Shown piece after piece: positions 46,673-56,897 of a stretch of DNA of 64,000 nucleotides (position 1 is the first letter of the stretch; the number at the start of each line of letters is the position of its first letter). The notes beneath the pieces are model-generated. The model did no database searches. It was not told the DNA's origin and saw only the letters and a program-made list of their open reading frames with translations. The position numbers were made by a program, and so were the translations under genes. This stretch comes from Legionella anisa (GTDB lineage Bacteria > Pseudomonadota > Gammaproteobacteria > Legionellales > Legionellaceae). The stretch spans positions 40,991 through 104,990 of the forward strand of contig NZ_LNXS01000021.1 in NCBI RefSeq assembly GCF_001467525.1, read 5' to 3'.

Positions 46673-49477
46673 ATGAGCAGTTCCGATCTGCAAAAAGAAT
46701 GGGCTTCTTCCTATTTATCTGGCGGAAGTATGGCGTATGTTGATAGTCTTTACGAAGATTATCTTGCTGATCCTAGTTCGGTTTCATCCGATTGGCGCGC
46801 AGTATTCAGTGCTTTGCCTAAGGTTAATAGTGCCGAGAAGGAATTCTCGCATCGAGATATCCGTGATTATTTTTTGCAGAATGCAGATAAAAAAGCAGTA
46901 CCTGTAGTTCAAGCTTCAGATAGCCAACAATTCCGAATTGCAGATTTAATCAATGCATATCGTGCATTGGGACATCATGCTGCTAAACTCGATCCCCTGG
47001 AAATGACAGAACGCAGTCCAGTTCCGGCATTGGAATTGGAATATCATCATTTATCTGATGTAGATAGAAATCGAAAGTTTTTTGCAGGTACCACGTTTAA
47101 TGGTCCAGAAATGACTCTGGATGAGATATACCAAGCACTGCGTGAAACATATTGCGGCAGTATTGGTATTGAGTACATGCATATTTCTAATACCGAAGAA
47201 ATAGAATGGCTGCAAGAACGAATGGAGTCTGTACGCGGTCGTCCCAATTTGGATAAAGAAAAAAAGCTGCAAATTTTAAAAGACTTAATTGCTGCAGATG
47301 GTTTAGAGCGTTATTTAGGTACTCGCTACGTGGGACAAAAACGATTCTCTCTTGAGGGGGGGGACTCTCTTATTCCTATGATGAAAGAAATCATTGAATG
47401 TGCTGGAAGGGATCATGTTAAAGAAGTAGTTATTGGTATGGCACATCGAGGCCGTCTCAACGTGTTGGTAAATGTTTTAGGTAAAGAGCCTAACCAGCTT
47501 TTCCAGGAATTTGAAGGAAAAATAAAATACGAACGTACCGGTGATGTGAAGTATCATTTAGGTTTTTCTTCAGATATAAAAACAAATTCAGGCTCAGTAG
47601 TGCATCTGGCTTTAGCGTTTAATCCGTCACACTTGGAAATTATTGGCCCTGTAGTAGAGGGATCTGTTCGCTCTCGGTTAGGTCGTCGTGATGATCTGAA
47701 GAAGAAGGAGAAAGTTGTCCCTGTTGTCATTCATGGGGATGCTGCGTTTGCCGGCCAAGGCGTCGTGATGGAAACATTTAATTTTTCTCAGGCCCGTGGT
47801 TATTGCACAGGCGGTACGGTTCACATTGTTATTAACAACCAAATAGGTTTTACCACCAGTAATCCCTTGGATGCGCGTTCTACTTTATATTGTACTGATG
47901 TTGCCAAAATGGTTCAGGCACCTGTTATTCATGTGAATGGTGATGACGCTGAAGCAGTCGTATTTGCGACTAAGCTTGCATTTGATTTTAGAATGAAATT
48001 TAAACGGGATGTTGTAATTGATCTCGTGTGTTACCGCCGACATGGACATAATGAAGCAGATGAGCCGGCAGTAACTCAACCTTCTATGTATCGAAAAATT
48101 AAATCAATGCGTCCCTTACGCGAAATTTATGCCGATCACTTGATTCAAGAAGGTTTGTTGACGAGTAAAGATTCTGAAAAATTAGTGGATGCTTATCGTG
48201 ATACCTTGGATAAAGGAAAGGCGGTAGTGGATTTGGTTCACGGTGATTATGAAGGTAAATATGCAGTTGATTGGACTCCTTATGTGAATGCAAAATGGAC
48301 AGATAAAGTAGATACTACGATCACCAAGGAGAACTTACAAAAATTAACCAAGCAATTGAATGCCTTACCTAAAGGTTTTACATTACACCCCGTCGTTCAA
48401 CGGTTATTAAAAGAACGCGATAAAATGACCGCAGGTGAGTTACCGATGAACTGGGGATATGCTGAAACTATGGCATACGCCAGTTTAGTTCAAGAAGGTT
48501 ATGGCGTGCGTTTATCAGGTCAGGACTCTGGAAGAGGAACTTTTGCTCACAGGCATGCAGCATTACATGATGCTGAAACTGGCGAAACGTTTATTCCACT
48601 CGAACAAATAAAGAATGAGTTGGATCGGCCTTTTTCTGTAATCGATTCGGTACTTTCTGAAGAAGCAGTATTGGCTTTTGAATATGGATTTGCTGCTTCT
48701 GCCCCAAATTTCTTAGTATTATGGGAAGCTCAGTTTGGTGATTTTGCCAATGGCGCCCAAGTAGTTATTGATCAATTCATCAGTTCTGGTGAGCAAAAAT
48801 GGGGCCGTTTATGTGGTTTAGTCATGTTATTACCCCATGGATATGAAGGGCAGGGACCGGAGCATTCATCAGCTCGTTTGGAACGTTACATGCAGCTTTG
48901 TGCTCAGCATAATATGCAAGTTTGTACCCCAACTACTCCAGCACAGATATTCCATTTATTAAGAAGACAAGTTATTCGTAATTTCCGGAAACCTTTAATC
49001 GTCATGACGCCTAAGAGTCTTTTACGTCATAAATTAGCAGTTTCTCCTTTAGAGGATTTATTTAAAGGTAAATTCCATAACGTTATTCCAGAAATTGACA
49101 CGCTTGATGCGAAAAAAGTTACAAAAGTAGTATTGTGTTGTGGAAAGGTTTATTATGATTTACTGCAAATGCGTCGTGATAAAGAGTTAAACCATATTGC
49201 TTTAGTGCGAATCGAGCAATTATACCCGTTTCCTAAAAAAGCACTTACAACAGAGCTAAATAAATATACTCAAGCTAAGCAAATTATTTGGTGCCAGGAA
49301 GAGCCACAAAATCAGGGAGTCTGGTTTTCTTCTCAACATAATATAAAAGATTGTTTACGTCCTGAGCAATCCTTGCATTATGCCGGAAGAGAATTTGCTG
49401 CCGCACCTGCTGTCGGAAGTCCAGCACTGCATGCACAACAACAGCAAGCTTTGGTAGCACAAGCTTTATTGGACTGA
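46673..49477 (+). CDS. sucA: 2-oxoglutarate dehydrogenase E1 component SucA
   Basis: SucA is the ThDP-dependent decarboxylase of the 2-oxoglutarate dehydrogenase complex. It starts at the ATG at 46673 (SSDLQKEWASSYLSGG) after GGAGAGAGAG, giving 934 residues; the frame upstream runs through the hairpin and is not E1-like. Other marks: the N-terminal E2-binding segment, AHRGRLNVLVNVLGKEPNQ, the ThDP region with GDDAEAVV and RRHGHNEADEP, and HGYEGQGPEHSSARLERY in the second half. Confidence 0.97.
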   Translation: MSSSDLQKEWASSYLSGGSMAYVDSLYEDYLADPSSVSSDWRAVFSALPKVNSAEKEFSHRDIRDYFLQNADKKAVPVVQASDSQQFRIADLINAYRALGHHAAKLDPLEMTERSPVPALELEYHHLSDVDRNRKFFAGTTFNGPEMTLDEIYQALRETYCGSIGIEYMHISNTEEIEWLQERMESVRGRPNLDKEKKLQILKDLIAADGLERYLGTRYVGQKRFSLEGGDSLIPMMKEIIECAGRDHVKEVVIGMAHRGRLNVLVNVLGKEPNQLFQEFEGKIKYERTGDVKYHLGFSSDIKTNSGSVVHLALAFNPSHLEIIGPVVEGSVRSRLGRRDDLKKKEKVVPVVIHGDAAFAGQGVVMETFNFSQARGYCTGGTVHIVINNQIGFTTSNPLDARSTLYCTDVAKMVQAPVIHVNGDDAEAVVFATKLAFDFRMKFKRDVVIDLVCYRRHGHNEADEPAVTQPSMYRKIKSMRPLREIYADHLIQEGLLTSKDSEKLVDAYRDTLDKGKAVVDLVHGDYEGKYAVDWTPYVNAKWTDKVDTTITKENLQKLTKQLNALPKGFTLHPVVQRLLKERDKMTAGELPMNWGYAETMAYASLVQEGYGVRLSGQDSGRGTFAHRHAALHDAETGETFIPLEQIKNELDRPFSVIDSVLSEEAVLAFEYGFAASAPNFLVLWEAQFGDFANGAQVVIDQFISSGEQKWGRLCGLVMLLPHGYEGQGPEHSSARLERYMQLCAQHNMQVCTPTTPAQIFHLLRRQVIRNFRKPLIVMTPKSLLRHKLAVSPLEDLFKGKFHNVIPEIDTLDAKKVTKVVLCCGKVYYDLLQMRRDKELNHIALVRIEQLYPFPKKALTTELNKYTQAKQIIWCQEEPQNQGVWFSSQHNIKDCLRPEQSLHYAGREFAAAPAVGSPALHAQQQQALVAQALLD

Positions 49478-49490
49478 GTTTGAGTTTATC

Positions 49491-49515
49491 GTAGTCTGGC
49501 GTTTCTCCAGACTAC
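49491..49515. repeat. Hairpin between sucA and sucB
   Basis: GTAGTCTGG and its exact reverse complement form a 9-bp stem with a 7-base loop and no T tract. It probably protects mRNA ends or lowers read-through rather than fully terminating. Confidence 0.6.
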
Positions 49516-49554
49516 AATGTGTTAACAAATTTAATAAAATAAGAAGGTATAATC

Positions 49555-50784
49555 ATGTCTATTGAAGTCAAAGTACCTGTTTTGCCTGAATCAGTTGCTG
49601 ATGCAACTGTAGCTGCATGGCACAAAAAAGTAGGTGATAAAGTTACTCGTGATGAAAATTTACTGGATCTAGAAACTGACAAAGTCGTATTAGAAGTGCC
49701 TGCTCCTGCTGATGGAATATTGGCTGAAATTAAGTTTCAAGAAGGTGATACAGTACAGTCTGGCCAGTTACTAGCAAAAATAAAAGAAGGCTCTGACTCT
49801 GAAGCTAAAGAAGAAAAGAAGGAAGAAAAGAAAACTGAAACGTCTAAGGAACGTGACGAAGCTGAAAGTGATAAAGTAAGCGCCAAGGAAGACAAATCAA
49901 CCAGTCCTGTGGTTCGTCGCATGCTGGCAGAACATGATCTTCAGCCCGGGCAAATTCAAGGCAGTGGCAAGGATGGGCGTATTACTAAAGATGACGTTCT
50001 CTCTTACATAGAATCTAATAGAGAAAAAACCTCTAAATCTGGAGAGAGTAAAAAAGAAGAGACACATAAGACACCCATGGGCTTACGCGAAGAGCGCCGC
50101 GTTCCGATGACTCGTTTAAGGGCTAAAATTGCAGAGCGTTTATTGGCAGCCCAGCATAACGCGGCGATGTTGACCACATTTAACGAAGTCAATTTGAAAG
50201 CAGTGATGGACATGCGTGCTCAATATAAAGACAGTTTTGAGAAAAAGCACGGAGTCAAGCTTGGATTTATGTCCTTTTTTACTAAGGCAGTTGTTGAGTC
50301 ATTAAAGCGTTTTCCAGCAGTAAATGCGTCCATAGATGGCCAAGATGTGGTTTATCATGGCTTTTATGATATTGGTATTGCTGTATCTACAGAGAGAGGA
50401 CTGGTAGTCCCCGTGATTCGGGATGCCGATCAAATGAGTATGGCAGACATTGAGCTGGCAATTAATGATTCTGCAAAAAAAGCTAGAGACGGTAAATTAG
50501 CTATGGAAGACATGCAAGGAGGTACCTTTACCATTACCAATGGTGGGGTATTTGGTTCGTTATTGGCTACCCCAATTATTAACCCTCCGCAAACAGGTAT
50601 CCTGGGAATGCATAAAATTGAAGACAGACCTGTGGTGGAAAAAGGACAAATAGTGATTCGTCCTATGATGTATGTCGCTTTATCTTATGATCATCGATTG
50701 ATTGATGGTAAAGATTCAGTACAGTTTTTGGTGAGTGTTAAAGAGTTATTGGAAGATCCTGCTCGCCTTTTACTTAATGTTTAA
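49555..50784 (+). CDS. sucB: 2-oxoglutarate dehydrogenase E2 component SucB
   Basis: Dihydrolipoyl succinyltransferase, 409 residues. The lipoyl domain is residues 1-77, with lipoyl Lys43 in [12 protein letters not shown] long Lys/Glu linker (82-115) follows, then the E1/E3-binding domain ([13 protein letters not shown], 116-152), a second linker, and the catalytic domain with [11 protein letters not shown] near the C-terminus. No E3 (lpd) gene is in the window. Confidence 0.97.
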   Translation: MSIEVKVPVLPESVADATVAAWHKKVGDKVTRDENLLDLETDKVVLEVPAPADGILAEIKFQEGDTVQSGQLLAKIKEGSDSEAKEEKKEEKKTETSKERDEAESDKVSAKEDKSTSPVVRRMLAEHDLQPGQIQGSGKDGRITKDDVLSYIESNREKTSKSGESKKEETHKTPMGLREERRVPMTRLRAKIAERLLAAQHNAAMLTTFNEVNLKAVMDMRAQYKDSFEKKHGVKLGFMSFFTKAVVESLKRFPAVNASIDGQDVVYHGFYDIGIAVSTERGLVVPVIRDADQMSMADIELAINDSAKKARDGKLAMEDMQGGTFTITNGGVFGSLLATPIINPPQTGILGMHKIEDRPVVEKGQIVIRPMMYVALSYDHRLIDGKDSVQFLVSVKELLEDPARLLLNV

Positions 50785-50835
50785 TGAAATGTAACAGCGA
50801 GATCCGCATTTGACTCATAAATGTATTCATAGTAA

Positions 50836-50862
50836 ATCCTGAGTTTTGCTCTCACTCAGGAT
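50836..50862. repeat. Hairpin between sucB and sucC
   Basis: ATCCTGAG and its exact reverse complement with an 11-base loop, midway in the 142-bp gap. There is no T tract. It sits like the hairpins before sucA and sucB. Confidence 0.55.
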
Positions 50863-50926
50863 GCTATGCACAAATTGACACTTATGATCATTGACGGATT
50901 TTGCTTCTTTTAGAAAGGTAATTGCA

Positions 50927-52087
50927 ATGAATTTACATGAATACCAGGCCAAACAATTATTTGCGAGCTACAATTTACCCGTTCCAAATGGTGAAGTAGC
51001 TTATAATGTTGAAGATGCAATCCAAGTGGCTTCACAGTTATCTACTGCGCGTTGGGTTGTTAAAGCCCAAGTTCACGCGGGTGGTCGCGGGAAAGCCGGT
51101 GGTGTGAAATTAGTCTCGAATAAAGATGAGTTGGCTGCAGCGGTTAAATCCTTATTAGGGACTCGTTTAGTAACATACCAAACAGATGCTTATGGTCAGC
51201 CAGTGAATTGCGTGCTCATTGAGGAAACATGTGATATTGGCCGAGAATTATATCTTGGAGCAGTTGTTGATCGTGCTACCCGTCGTGTTGTATTCATGGC
51301 TTCTACTGAGGGTGGCGTCGAAATAGAAAAAGTGGCTGAAGAGACACCTGAAAAAATTTTCAAGGTCATTGTCGATCCACTTGTCGGTGTTATGCCGTTC
51401 CAATGTCGTGACGTAGGGTTTAAATTGGGATTAAAGGAAGAGCAAATTAAACACTTTACCCATTTGATGATGGGCTTGGGCAAGATGTTTGTTGATTGTG
51501 ATTTAAGTTTATTAGAAATCAACCCATTAGTTGTAACAAAGCAAGGGCAATTAATTTGTTTGGATGGAAAAATTAATATTGATGGCAATGCCATGTATCG
51601 TCAACCTAAATTAAAAAATATGCGCGATACTACCCAAGAAGATGAGCGCGAAAATCGTGCCAGTGATTGGGAATTAAATTATATTCCACTCGATGGAACT
51701 ATTGGTTGTATGGTGAATGGTGCTGGTCTAGCTATGGCGACTATGGATGTGATAAAGCTTCATGGTGGTGAGCCGGCTAATTTCCTTGATGTGGGTGGTG
51801 GCGCTACTAAAGAACGAGTGAGTGAAGCATTGAAAATTATTGTCTCTGATGAAAAAGTCAAAGGCATTTTAGTCAATATTTTTGGTGGTATTGTGCGCTG
51901 TGATCTCATAGCCGATGGTATTCTCGCTGCAGTGAAAGAAGTCGATGTGAAGATTCCTGTAGTAGTGCGTCTTGAAGGTAATAATGCACAACTAGGTGCT
52001 GATATTTTAAATAAAAGTGATTTGAATGTGATTGCTGCAACCAGTTTAACTGATGCTGCGAAGAAGATTGTGGCAGCTGTCGCCTAA
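50927..52087 (+). CDS. sucC: Succinyl-CoA synthetase beta subunit SucC
   Basis: 386 residues from the ATG at 50927 ([19 protein letters not shown]) after AGAAAGG; the longer frame from 50891 is not needed. The ATP-grasp domain is seen in [19 protein letters not shown], and [16 protein letters not shown] [16 protein letters not shown] marks the CoA-ligase domain. It joins SucD to make ATP or GTP from succinyl-CoA. Confidence 0.97.
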   Translation: MNLHEYQAKQLFASYNLPVPNGEVAYNVEDAIQVASQLSTARWVVKAQVHAGGRGKAGGVKLVSNKDELAAAVKSLLGTRLVTYQTDAYGQPVNCVLIEETCDIGRELYLGAVVDRATRRVVFMASTEGGVEIEKVAEETPEKIFKVIVDPLVGVMPFQCRDVGFKLGLKEEQIKHFTHLMMGLGKMFVDCDLSLLEINPLVVTKQGQLICLDGKINIDGNAMYRQPKLKNMRDTTQEDERENRASDWELNYIPLDGTIGCMVNGAGLAMATMDVIKLHGGEPANFLDVGGGATKERVSEALKIIVSDEKVKGILVNIFGGIVRCDLIADGILAAVKEVDVKIPVVVRLEGNNAQLGADILNKSDLNVIAATSLTDAAKKIVAAVA

Positions 52088-52109
52088 TTACTAAATTTCG
52101 AGGTTAACA

Positions 52110-52985
52110 ATGAGTGTATTAGTTAATAAACATACTAAAGTACTGTGTCAGGGTTTTACTGGAAAGCAAGGAACTTATCATTCAGAACAAGCAATTGCTT
52201 ATGGCACACGTATGGTGGGTGGTGTGACCCCAGGCAAAGGCGGACAAAAGCATTTAGGCTTGCCAGTATTTAATACAATGCGTGAAGCGGTTGAAGAAAC
52301 CAAAGCGGAAGCCAGCGTGATTTATGTTCCAGCACCATTTTGTAAGGATTCTATTTTAGAAGCTGCAGATGCAGGCATTCAATTAATTGTTTGCATTACG
52401 GAAGGCGTTCCTGTATTAGATATGTTGCAAGTAAAAGTCTATTTGGAAAACAATACCCAAGCCCGTTTAATTGGACCTAATTGTCCTGGAATAATTACCC
52501 CAGGCGAATGCAAGATTGGGATTATGCCCGGATCAATTCATTTACCTGGTAAAGTAGGTATTGTTTCACGCTCTGGTACTCTAACTTATGAAGCGGTGAA
52601 ACAAACCACAGATAAAGGCTTTGGTCAAAGTACCTGTATTGGTATTGGAGGAGATCCAATTCCTGGAACCAGTTTTATTGATGCTTTGGCTTTATTTGAA
52701 CAAGATGCTAAAACACAAGCTATTATCATGGTAGGTGAAATTGGAGGATCTGCAGAAGAAGAGGCCGCTGAATACATTAAATCTCACGTAAGCAAACCTG
52801 TAGTTTCCTATATTGCGGGTGTTACTGCACCTGCAGGAAAACGTATGGGACATGCCGGTGCGATTATTTCCGGTGGTAAAGGAACAGCAGCTGAAAAATA
52901 CGCAGCTTTAGAAGCTGCTGGAGTAAGAACAGTACGCTCCCCAGCTGATTTGGGTGATGCAATTGCTGAAGTAACCGGCTGGTAA
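52110..52985 (+). CDS. sucD: Succinyl-CoA synthetase alpha subunit SucD
   Basis: 291 residues with CoA-binding [15 protein letters not shown] at the N-terminus and the phosphorylated His in [15 protein letters not shown] near the C-terminus. It lies 22 bases after sucC. A hairpin follows. Confidence 0.97.
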   Translation: MSVLVNKHTKVLCQGFTGKQGTYHSEQAIAYGTRMVGGVTPGKGGQKHLGLPVFNTMREAVEETKAEASVIYVPAPFCKDSILEAADAGIQLIVCITEGVPVLDMLQVKVYLENNTQARLIGPNCPGIITPGECKIGIMPGSIHLPGKVGIVSRSGTLTYEAVKQTTDKGFGQSTCIGIGGDPIPGTSFIDALALFEQDAKTQAIIMVGEIGGSAEEEAAEYIKSHVSKPVVSYIAGVTAPAGKRMGHAGAIISGGKGTAAEKYAALEAAGVRTVRSPADLGDAIAEVTGW

Positions 52986-53012
52986 CTCTTACGCTGATAA
53001 TTGAGATGTAAT

Positions 53013-53030
53013 CCTGGGTTGAGGCCCAGG
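53013..53030 (+). terminator. Hairpin after sucD
   Basis: CCTGGG-TTGAGG-CCCAGG, 28 bases past the sucD stop. It lacks a T tract and may be a decayed member of the CCTGGG repeat family. Confidence 0.45.
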
Positions 53031-53101
53031 ATGAGCGAATCACGATCTATATAACCCTGGGTTATGCTGTGCTGAACCCAATTTCTTTTTTATGGCATTT
53101 C

Positions 53102-53749
53102 ATGACAAATTTTCGAAGCATTGCTGATATAAGACGAGAGTATGGTGATCTGAATTTAAGTGAACAATCACTTCCAGAGGATCCAATTGTCCAATTTAAG
53201 CTTTGGTTTGAGGATGTTTTAAAAAATGAAAAAAATGATCCTACCGCTATGGTTCTTGCAACTGTAGACGAGAGAGGTCACCCAGATACTCGAGTAGTTT
53301 TGTTAAAAGGTTTGGATAGGGGACAATTTATTTTCTATACCAATTATCAAAGTACAAAAGCAAAGCAAATTCAAAATAACCATTATGCGGCCCTTAATTT
53401 TTATTGGCCACAAATGGCAAGACAGGTACGTATCCGTGGTCAAGTCGAACAGATTAATAAGGAGCAATCCGATCTTTATTTTTCAACAAGACCGGTTAAA
53501 AGCCAATTCAGTGCTATTGTCTCGCCGCAAAGTCAGGAAATTGGGGGAAGAGAATCATTAGAACACGCTTTAAATGATTTAATTCAAAAATACGGACAAG
53601 AGCCTGTATTACGACCTAGCTATTGGGGTGGCTATCTGGTTATTCCTGAGGAAATTGAGTTTTGGCAAGGCCGTGATAACCGCTTGCATGATAGAATTCA
53701 CTATTATCTAAAAGATGGGCAATGGAAGTATCATCGTTTGGCTCCTTAG
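53102..53749 (+). CDS. pdxH: Pyridoxamine 5'-phosphate oxidase PdxH
   Basis: FMN enzyme that makes pyridoxal 5'-phosphate. Motifs: [34 protein letters not shown] and the C-terminal [15 protein letters not shown] start at the ATG at 53102 ([14 protein letters not shown]), giving 215 residues, the usual length; a GTG at 53069 would add 11. Confidence 0.95.
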   Translation: MTNFRSIADIRREYGDLNLSEQSLPEDPIVQFKLWFEDVLKNEKNDPTAMVLATVDERGHPDTRVVLLKGLDRGQFIFYTNYQSTKAKQIQNNHYAALNFYWPQMARQVRIRGQVEQINKEQSDLYFSTRPVKSQFSAIVSPQSQEIGGRESLEHALNDLIQKYGQEPVLRPSYWGGYLVIPEEIEFWQGRDNRLHDRIHYYLKDGQWKYHRLAP

Positions 53750-54002
53750 TAATAATGTTATAGCCTTCCACACTAAACTTTATACTGCATTGCACGCTCA
53801 CTCACTCGGCTTCAGTCATGTATTAATATATACACTCGTTCGCCTTATTCACTTGCGTCGCTTTGTCTAAAGCTAGTGGGTAAGACTATATACGACCGGC
53901 AAAATTTGCCGGCAAAAAGTTAAATTCTGCCACAATTTTATATTTTATCCCTCTTTTTGTTCTTACTCTATTTCTTCTGTTTTTTTAAAAGACAAAAAAA
54001 CT
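53750..54002. other. Gap after pdxH without a gene
   Basis: This AT-rich spacer contains a mixed-composition segment at about 53795-53880 (CACTCACTCGGCTTCAGTC and on) that looks unlike its surroundings, plus GCCGGCAAAATTTGCCGGC, a 19-base palindrome at about 53896-53914 that may terminate pdxH. I see no coding region. Confidence 0.5.
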
Positions 54003-54017
54003 TGGCCCGAAAATTGC
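54003..54017 (+). promoter_or_regulatory. Sigma-54 (RpoN) promoter upstream of letE
   Basis: TGGCCCG-AAAA-TTGC matches the sigma-54 consensus TGGCACG-N4-TTGC at all but one position, with correct GG-to-GC spacing, preceded by T and followed by T. Transcription would start near 54029, leaving a leader of about 180 bases before letE. Confidence 0.75.
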
Positions 54018-54168
54018 TTTAATAAATAATACAGAGAGTAATCGAAATGATTTTGAATTTATTTTTTTCAGGGTAAAGAAAAATTTGTCAAGAATTAGTA
54101 AATGTTTTTATTTGGTAAATAAGCGTTAACAGAAAGTCGTAAAATTGTTTTAAATGTAGAAATGATTA

Positions 54169-54184
54169 ACAGTATTGATACTGT
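54169..54184. promoter_or_regulatory. Inverted repeat in the letE leader
   Basis: ACAGTA-TTGA-TACTGT, a perfect 6-bp dyad 23 bases upstream of the letE start and just before the GAGGGT ribosome binding site. It may be an operator or a translational control hairpin. Confidence 0.4.
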
Positions 54185-54207
54185 ATAAATAAATAGAGGG
54201 TATAATC

Positions 54208-54579
54208 ATGAACGACATAACAGCCTTACTACCACATATTAAATTACGTTTTAACATTGAACATCCAAGCTACGAAGACAGTTATGCATTGGGCTATGAA
54301 TGCGCACTTGCAGACGTAGCTGAAGTGGATAATCCATTTCGTAAAGGAACCCAACAAGCAGAGCACTGGTTAGAAGGCTGGTGGGATGCAATTGGGGGTG
54401 AAGAACCTTTATTTGAATTGAATGCCCATGAAGAAGCCGAGCTATCTGCCGAAGAACGTGCCGCGAATGATCAAGAGTATTGCCATAAGCACGGCTTTTT
54501 ATCTCTGGTAATTGAAATTAGTGGCGCAATAGCAGCTTCAGCATTAGTGGGATATCAATTATTTGAATTGGTAGCATAA
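54208..54579 (+). CDS. letE: Transmission trait enhancer protein LetE
   Basis: This 123-residue protein is identified by content and by its place after sdhCDAB-sucABCD-pdxH, where I recall letE in L. pneumophila. LetE promotes expression of transmission traits such as motility in the post-exponential phase (literature). Residues about 24-62 (YEDSYALGYECALADV, then AEHWLEGWWDA) resemble ribosome modulation factor (GYxAG, then WLxGWREA). An acidic stretch (65-90) and a hydrophobic helix (97-118) follow. The upstream sigma-54 promoter and dyad suggest growth-phase control. Confidence 0.8.
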   Translation: MNDITALLPHIKLRFNIEHPSYEDSYALGYECALADVAEVDNPFRKGTQQAEHWLEGWWDAIGGEEPLFELNAHEEAELSAEERAANDQEYCHKHGFLSLVIEISGAIAASALVGYQLFELVA

Positions 54580-54694
54580 ATTTTTGTATGCAAAACTCTT
54601 CAAGATTTTTTTATTTCACCATGTTGTATTGTACTGCTTAACCTCTCATTTTTTCCTCCTCCCAATTGGGAGAGGGGGATTTAATGATGTAGTA

Positions 54695-55084
54695 CTAATT
54701 CTTAAAAAGTTTTAATACCATGGAGCGCATTCGTGCCGTTTCTGAAGGATTAAATTCTTTATAAATTTCACTGCCTATGTTAAGACATACGGTCACATTT
54801 TCACCAAGCCCCTTGAGCAAATCTACACCTGATAATTTAAGAAGTTTAATTTTGTGAGCTATATCGCCACCCCATGCTTCAAGATAGTGTATTTCGGTGA
54901 ACACCGGAAGGAAGACATGCTCTTGATCTTGTAAAAACAATACCTTAGGCTGCTCATCTTCGGAATTTTGTTCTACTGGAATGATAAAGTTGGCTTTAAT
55001 AAACTCAAGATAAGCCTTATTGGCTTCTTTGGTAGCTCCATTCGTATCAAGAGCTTCTTTTATTGCAAGATTAAGAGCATTCAT
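54695..55084 (-). CDS. SseB family protein
   Basis: 129-residue soluble protein with the SseB N-terminal domain pattern: an N-terminal helix, KANFIIPVEQ, then VFLPVFTEIHYLEAW (the F-P-V-F-T strand-turn is diagnostic). SseB proteins are small cytoplasmic proteins of unclear role, in E. coli linked to serine sensitivity. It converges with letE; a CTCCCAATTGGGAG palindrome at 54660-54673 lies between them. Confidence 0.75.
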   Translation of the reverse strand: MNALNLAIKEALDTNGATKEANKAYLEFIKANFIIPVEQNSEDEQPKVLFLQDQEHVFLPVFTEIHYLEAWGGDIAHKIKLLKLSGVDLLKGLGENVTVCLNIGSEIYKEFNPSETARMRSMVLKLFKN

Positions 55085-55238
55085 TTTAAGCCTTAGTTTT
55101 GATTTTAATCAAGTCGTACTCGTTGTAATAAAATTTAGTATAAGATAATACAAATTCAACGATAACATAGAAAAAACGATACAACACAGCAAATTATAAC
55201 CATTTTCTGTACCTATGAAAATGAAATCAAACTATGTG

Positions 55239-55266
55239 TTGAAATAAATGACAACCCTAGTATAAT
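55239..55266 (+). promoter_or_regulatory. Sigma-70-type promoter before the MFS gene
   Basis: TTGAAA (55239) and TATAAT (55261) with a 16-base spacer. The predicted start near 55273 leaves about 190 bases of leader before the MFS gene. The rest of the 379-bp gap 55085-55463 is AT-rich; no gene is seen, though the leader could host a small RNA. Confidence 0.6.
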
Positions 55267-55463
55267 GTTGCATTGGTTTTGCAGATTTATTGCTCACTTT
55301 TTAGATAAATATTTTAGGGTTTGTTTTTATTTCATATTGTTGAGGTATTATTAGGTGAAATGTTTAACAATCTCTATCCTGGGTTGTTTTTTTGATGTGT
55401 AATGGCCAGGTAACCATTCAATTGAACAGAGCCGATTAGGGTTTTTATTAACGCAGAGAGTTT

Positions 55464-56759
55464 ATGAATAAAGTACATGAGTCTAGAGTAGAAATTTATA
55501 ATCGTAAAAATTATTTAGGATTTGCTTGGTTAGTATGGGGATTAGCTGCCGCATTCTATTTTTCTGATTATATGGCTCGTGTTGCACCCGGAGTAATGCA
55601 TCGATACTTACAAATTGATTTTGGGATTAATGAAGCGGGTTTTGGTATTTTAACTGCCTCATTCTATGTTCCATATATCCTGATGCAAATTCCTGTAGGG
55701 CTGACTGTAGACCGTTTAAGTATACGTTGGCTGCTCACGGTTATGTCGCTCGTAACGGCTTTTGGTTGTTGTGTTTTTGGCCTTGCCGATAGTTTACTTA
55801 TGGCCTCAATAGGAAGGATGCTCATAGGTTTTAGTGCAGCTTTTGCGTTTATTTGCTCTCTGAGATTAGCTACATCCTGGTTCCCACCGACAATGCTCGG
55901 TTTACTCGCTGGTTTAACCCAAGCCTTAGGAATGTTAGGTGCCGCTGCAGGAGAAGCTCCTGTTTCATTTTTAGTCACTAATGTGGGATGGCGCCACAGC
56001 ATGTTGATTATTGCTTTTCTCTTTATTGCACTCGCTGCTTTGTTGTATCAATTTATACAAGATAAACCAGGAGAACATCGTAGTGAGGTACGATCTATTA
56101 ATCAGATCAGTATTCTTCAGAGTTTAAAAATTATCTTATCGTGCAGACAAACTTGGCTTAATGCGTTTTATGCTGGATTTTTATTTGGGCCAACAGCTGT
56201 TATTGGTGAGGCAATTGGACCTGCATACCTGCAATATGGTAGAGGATTAGGTGCACATGCCGCTGCTTTTGCTACCGGATTAATTTTTATTGGCTGGGGT
56301 ATTAGTGGTCCCTTATCAGGTTGGATTTCAGATAGAATGGGACGACGTAAACCTTTAATGATTCTTTCAGCATGCTTTGGTATACTTTTTACATCCCTAT
56401 TTGTGTATAGTCCTAATTTAAGTCAAAACTCGGCTTATTTACTGTTCTTTCTTTTCGGTTTAACGAATACTGGTGTTGCGATTGCCTATGCTGTTTCAAC
56501 GGAGATACATGATAGAAATGTAGTAGGAACCTCAATTGCGTTTACCAATATGATATCGATTTTCGTGGGCGCTTCATTACAACCTTTAGTTGGACGATTG
56601 GTTGATATGGTATCTGGTGCGCGTGCTTATAACGTTGAATCTTTATTGCTCTCTGATTTCCAAGCGGGTTTAAAACTATTACCTCTTTGTTCTATAATCG
56701 CACTGGTATTAGCTTTTACTGTTAAAGAAACCTATTGCAAGCCAGTGAACCACTCCTAA
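55464..56759 (+). CDS. Major facilitator superfamily transporter
   Basis: 431 residues with about 12 hydrophobic helices. The loop 2-3 signature is VGLTVDRLSIRWLL and its repeat in the second half is GWISDRMGRRKPLM. YMARVAPGVMHRYLQID near helix 1 is a hallmark of a Legionella/Coxiella MFS group. The substrate is unknown; a nutrient such as an amino acid or an organic anion is likely (inference). It is a single gene with its own promoter. Confidence 0.85.
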   Translation: MNKVHESRVEIYNRKNYLGFAWLVWGLAAAFYFSDYMARVAPGVMHRYLQIDFGINEAGFGILTASFYVPYILMQIPVGLTVDRLSIRWLLTVMSLVTAFGCCVFGLADSLLMASIGRMLIGFSAAFAFICSLRLATSWFPPTMLGLLAGLTQALGMLGAAAGEAPVSFLVTNVGWRHSMLIIAFLFIALAALLYQFIQDKPGEHRSEVRSINQISILQSLKIILSCRQTWLNAFYAGFLFGPTAVIGEAIGPAYLQYGRGLGAHAAAFATGLIFIGWGISGPLSGWISDRMGRRKPLMILSACFGILFTSLFVYSPNLSQNSAYLLFFLFGLTNTGVAIAYAVSTEIHDRNVVGTSIAFTNMISIFVGASLQPLVGRLVDMVSGARAYNVESLLLSDFQAGLKLLPLCSIIALVLAFTVKETYCKPVNHS

Positions 56760-56897
56760 GCGCTTGGCTTTTCTTACTGATATAAAAAAATAGTTACACC
56801 TGTTTTTTTACAAGCGCGTATCGCACTCTGATGTTATTTACTGCTATACTTTCAGCTGCAGTTTTGCTGCATGCGAATTAATAACATGGAGAAGAGA

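Noticed and set aside
54169..54184. LexA/SOS box in the letE leader
   Set aside because: The half-sites are ACAG...CTGT, the reverse of the CTGT...ACAG arrangement that LexA needs.
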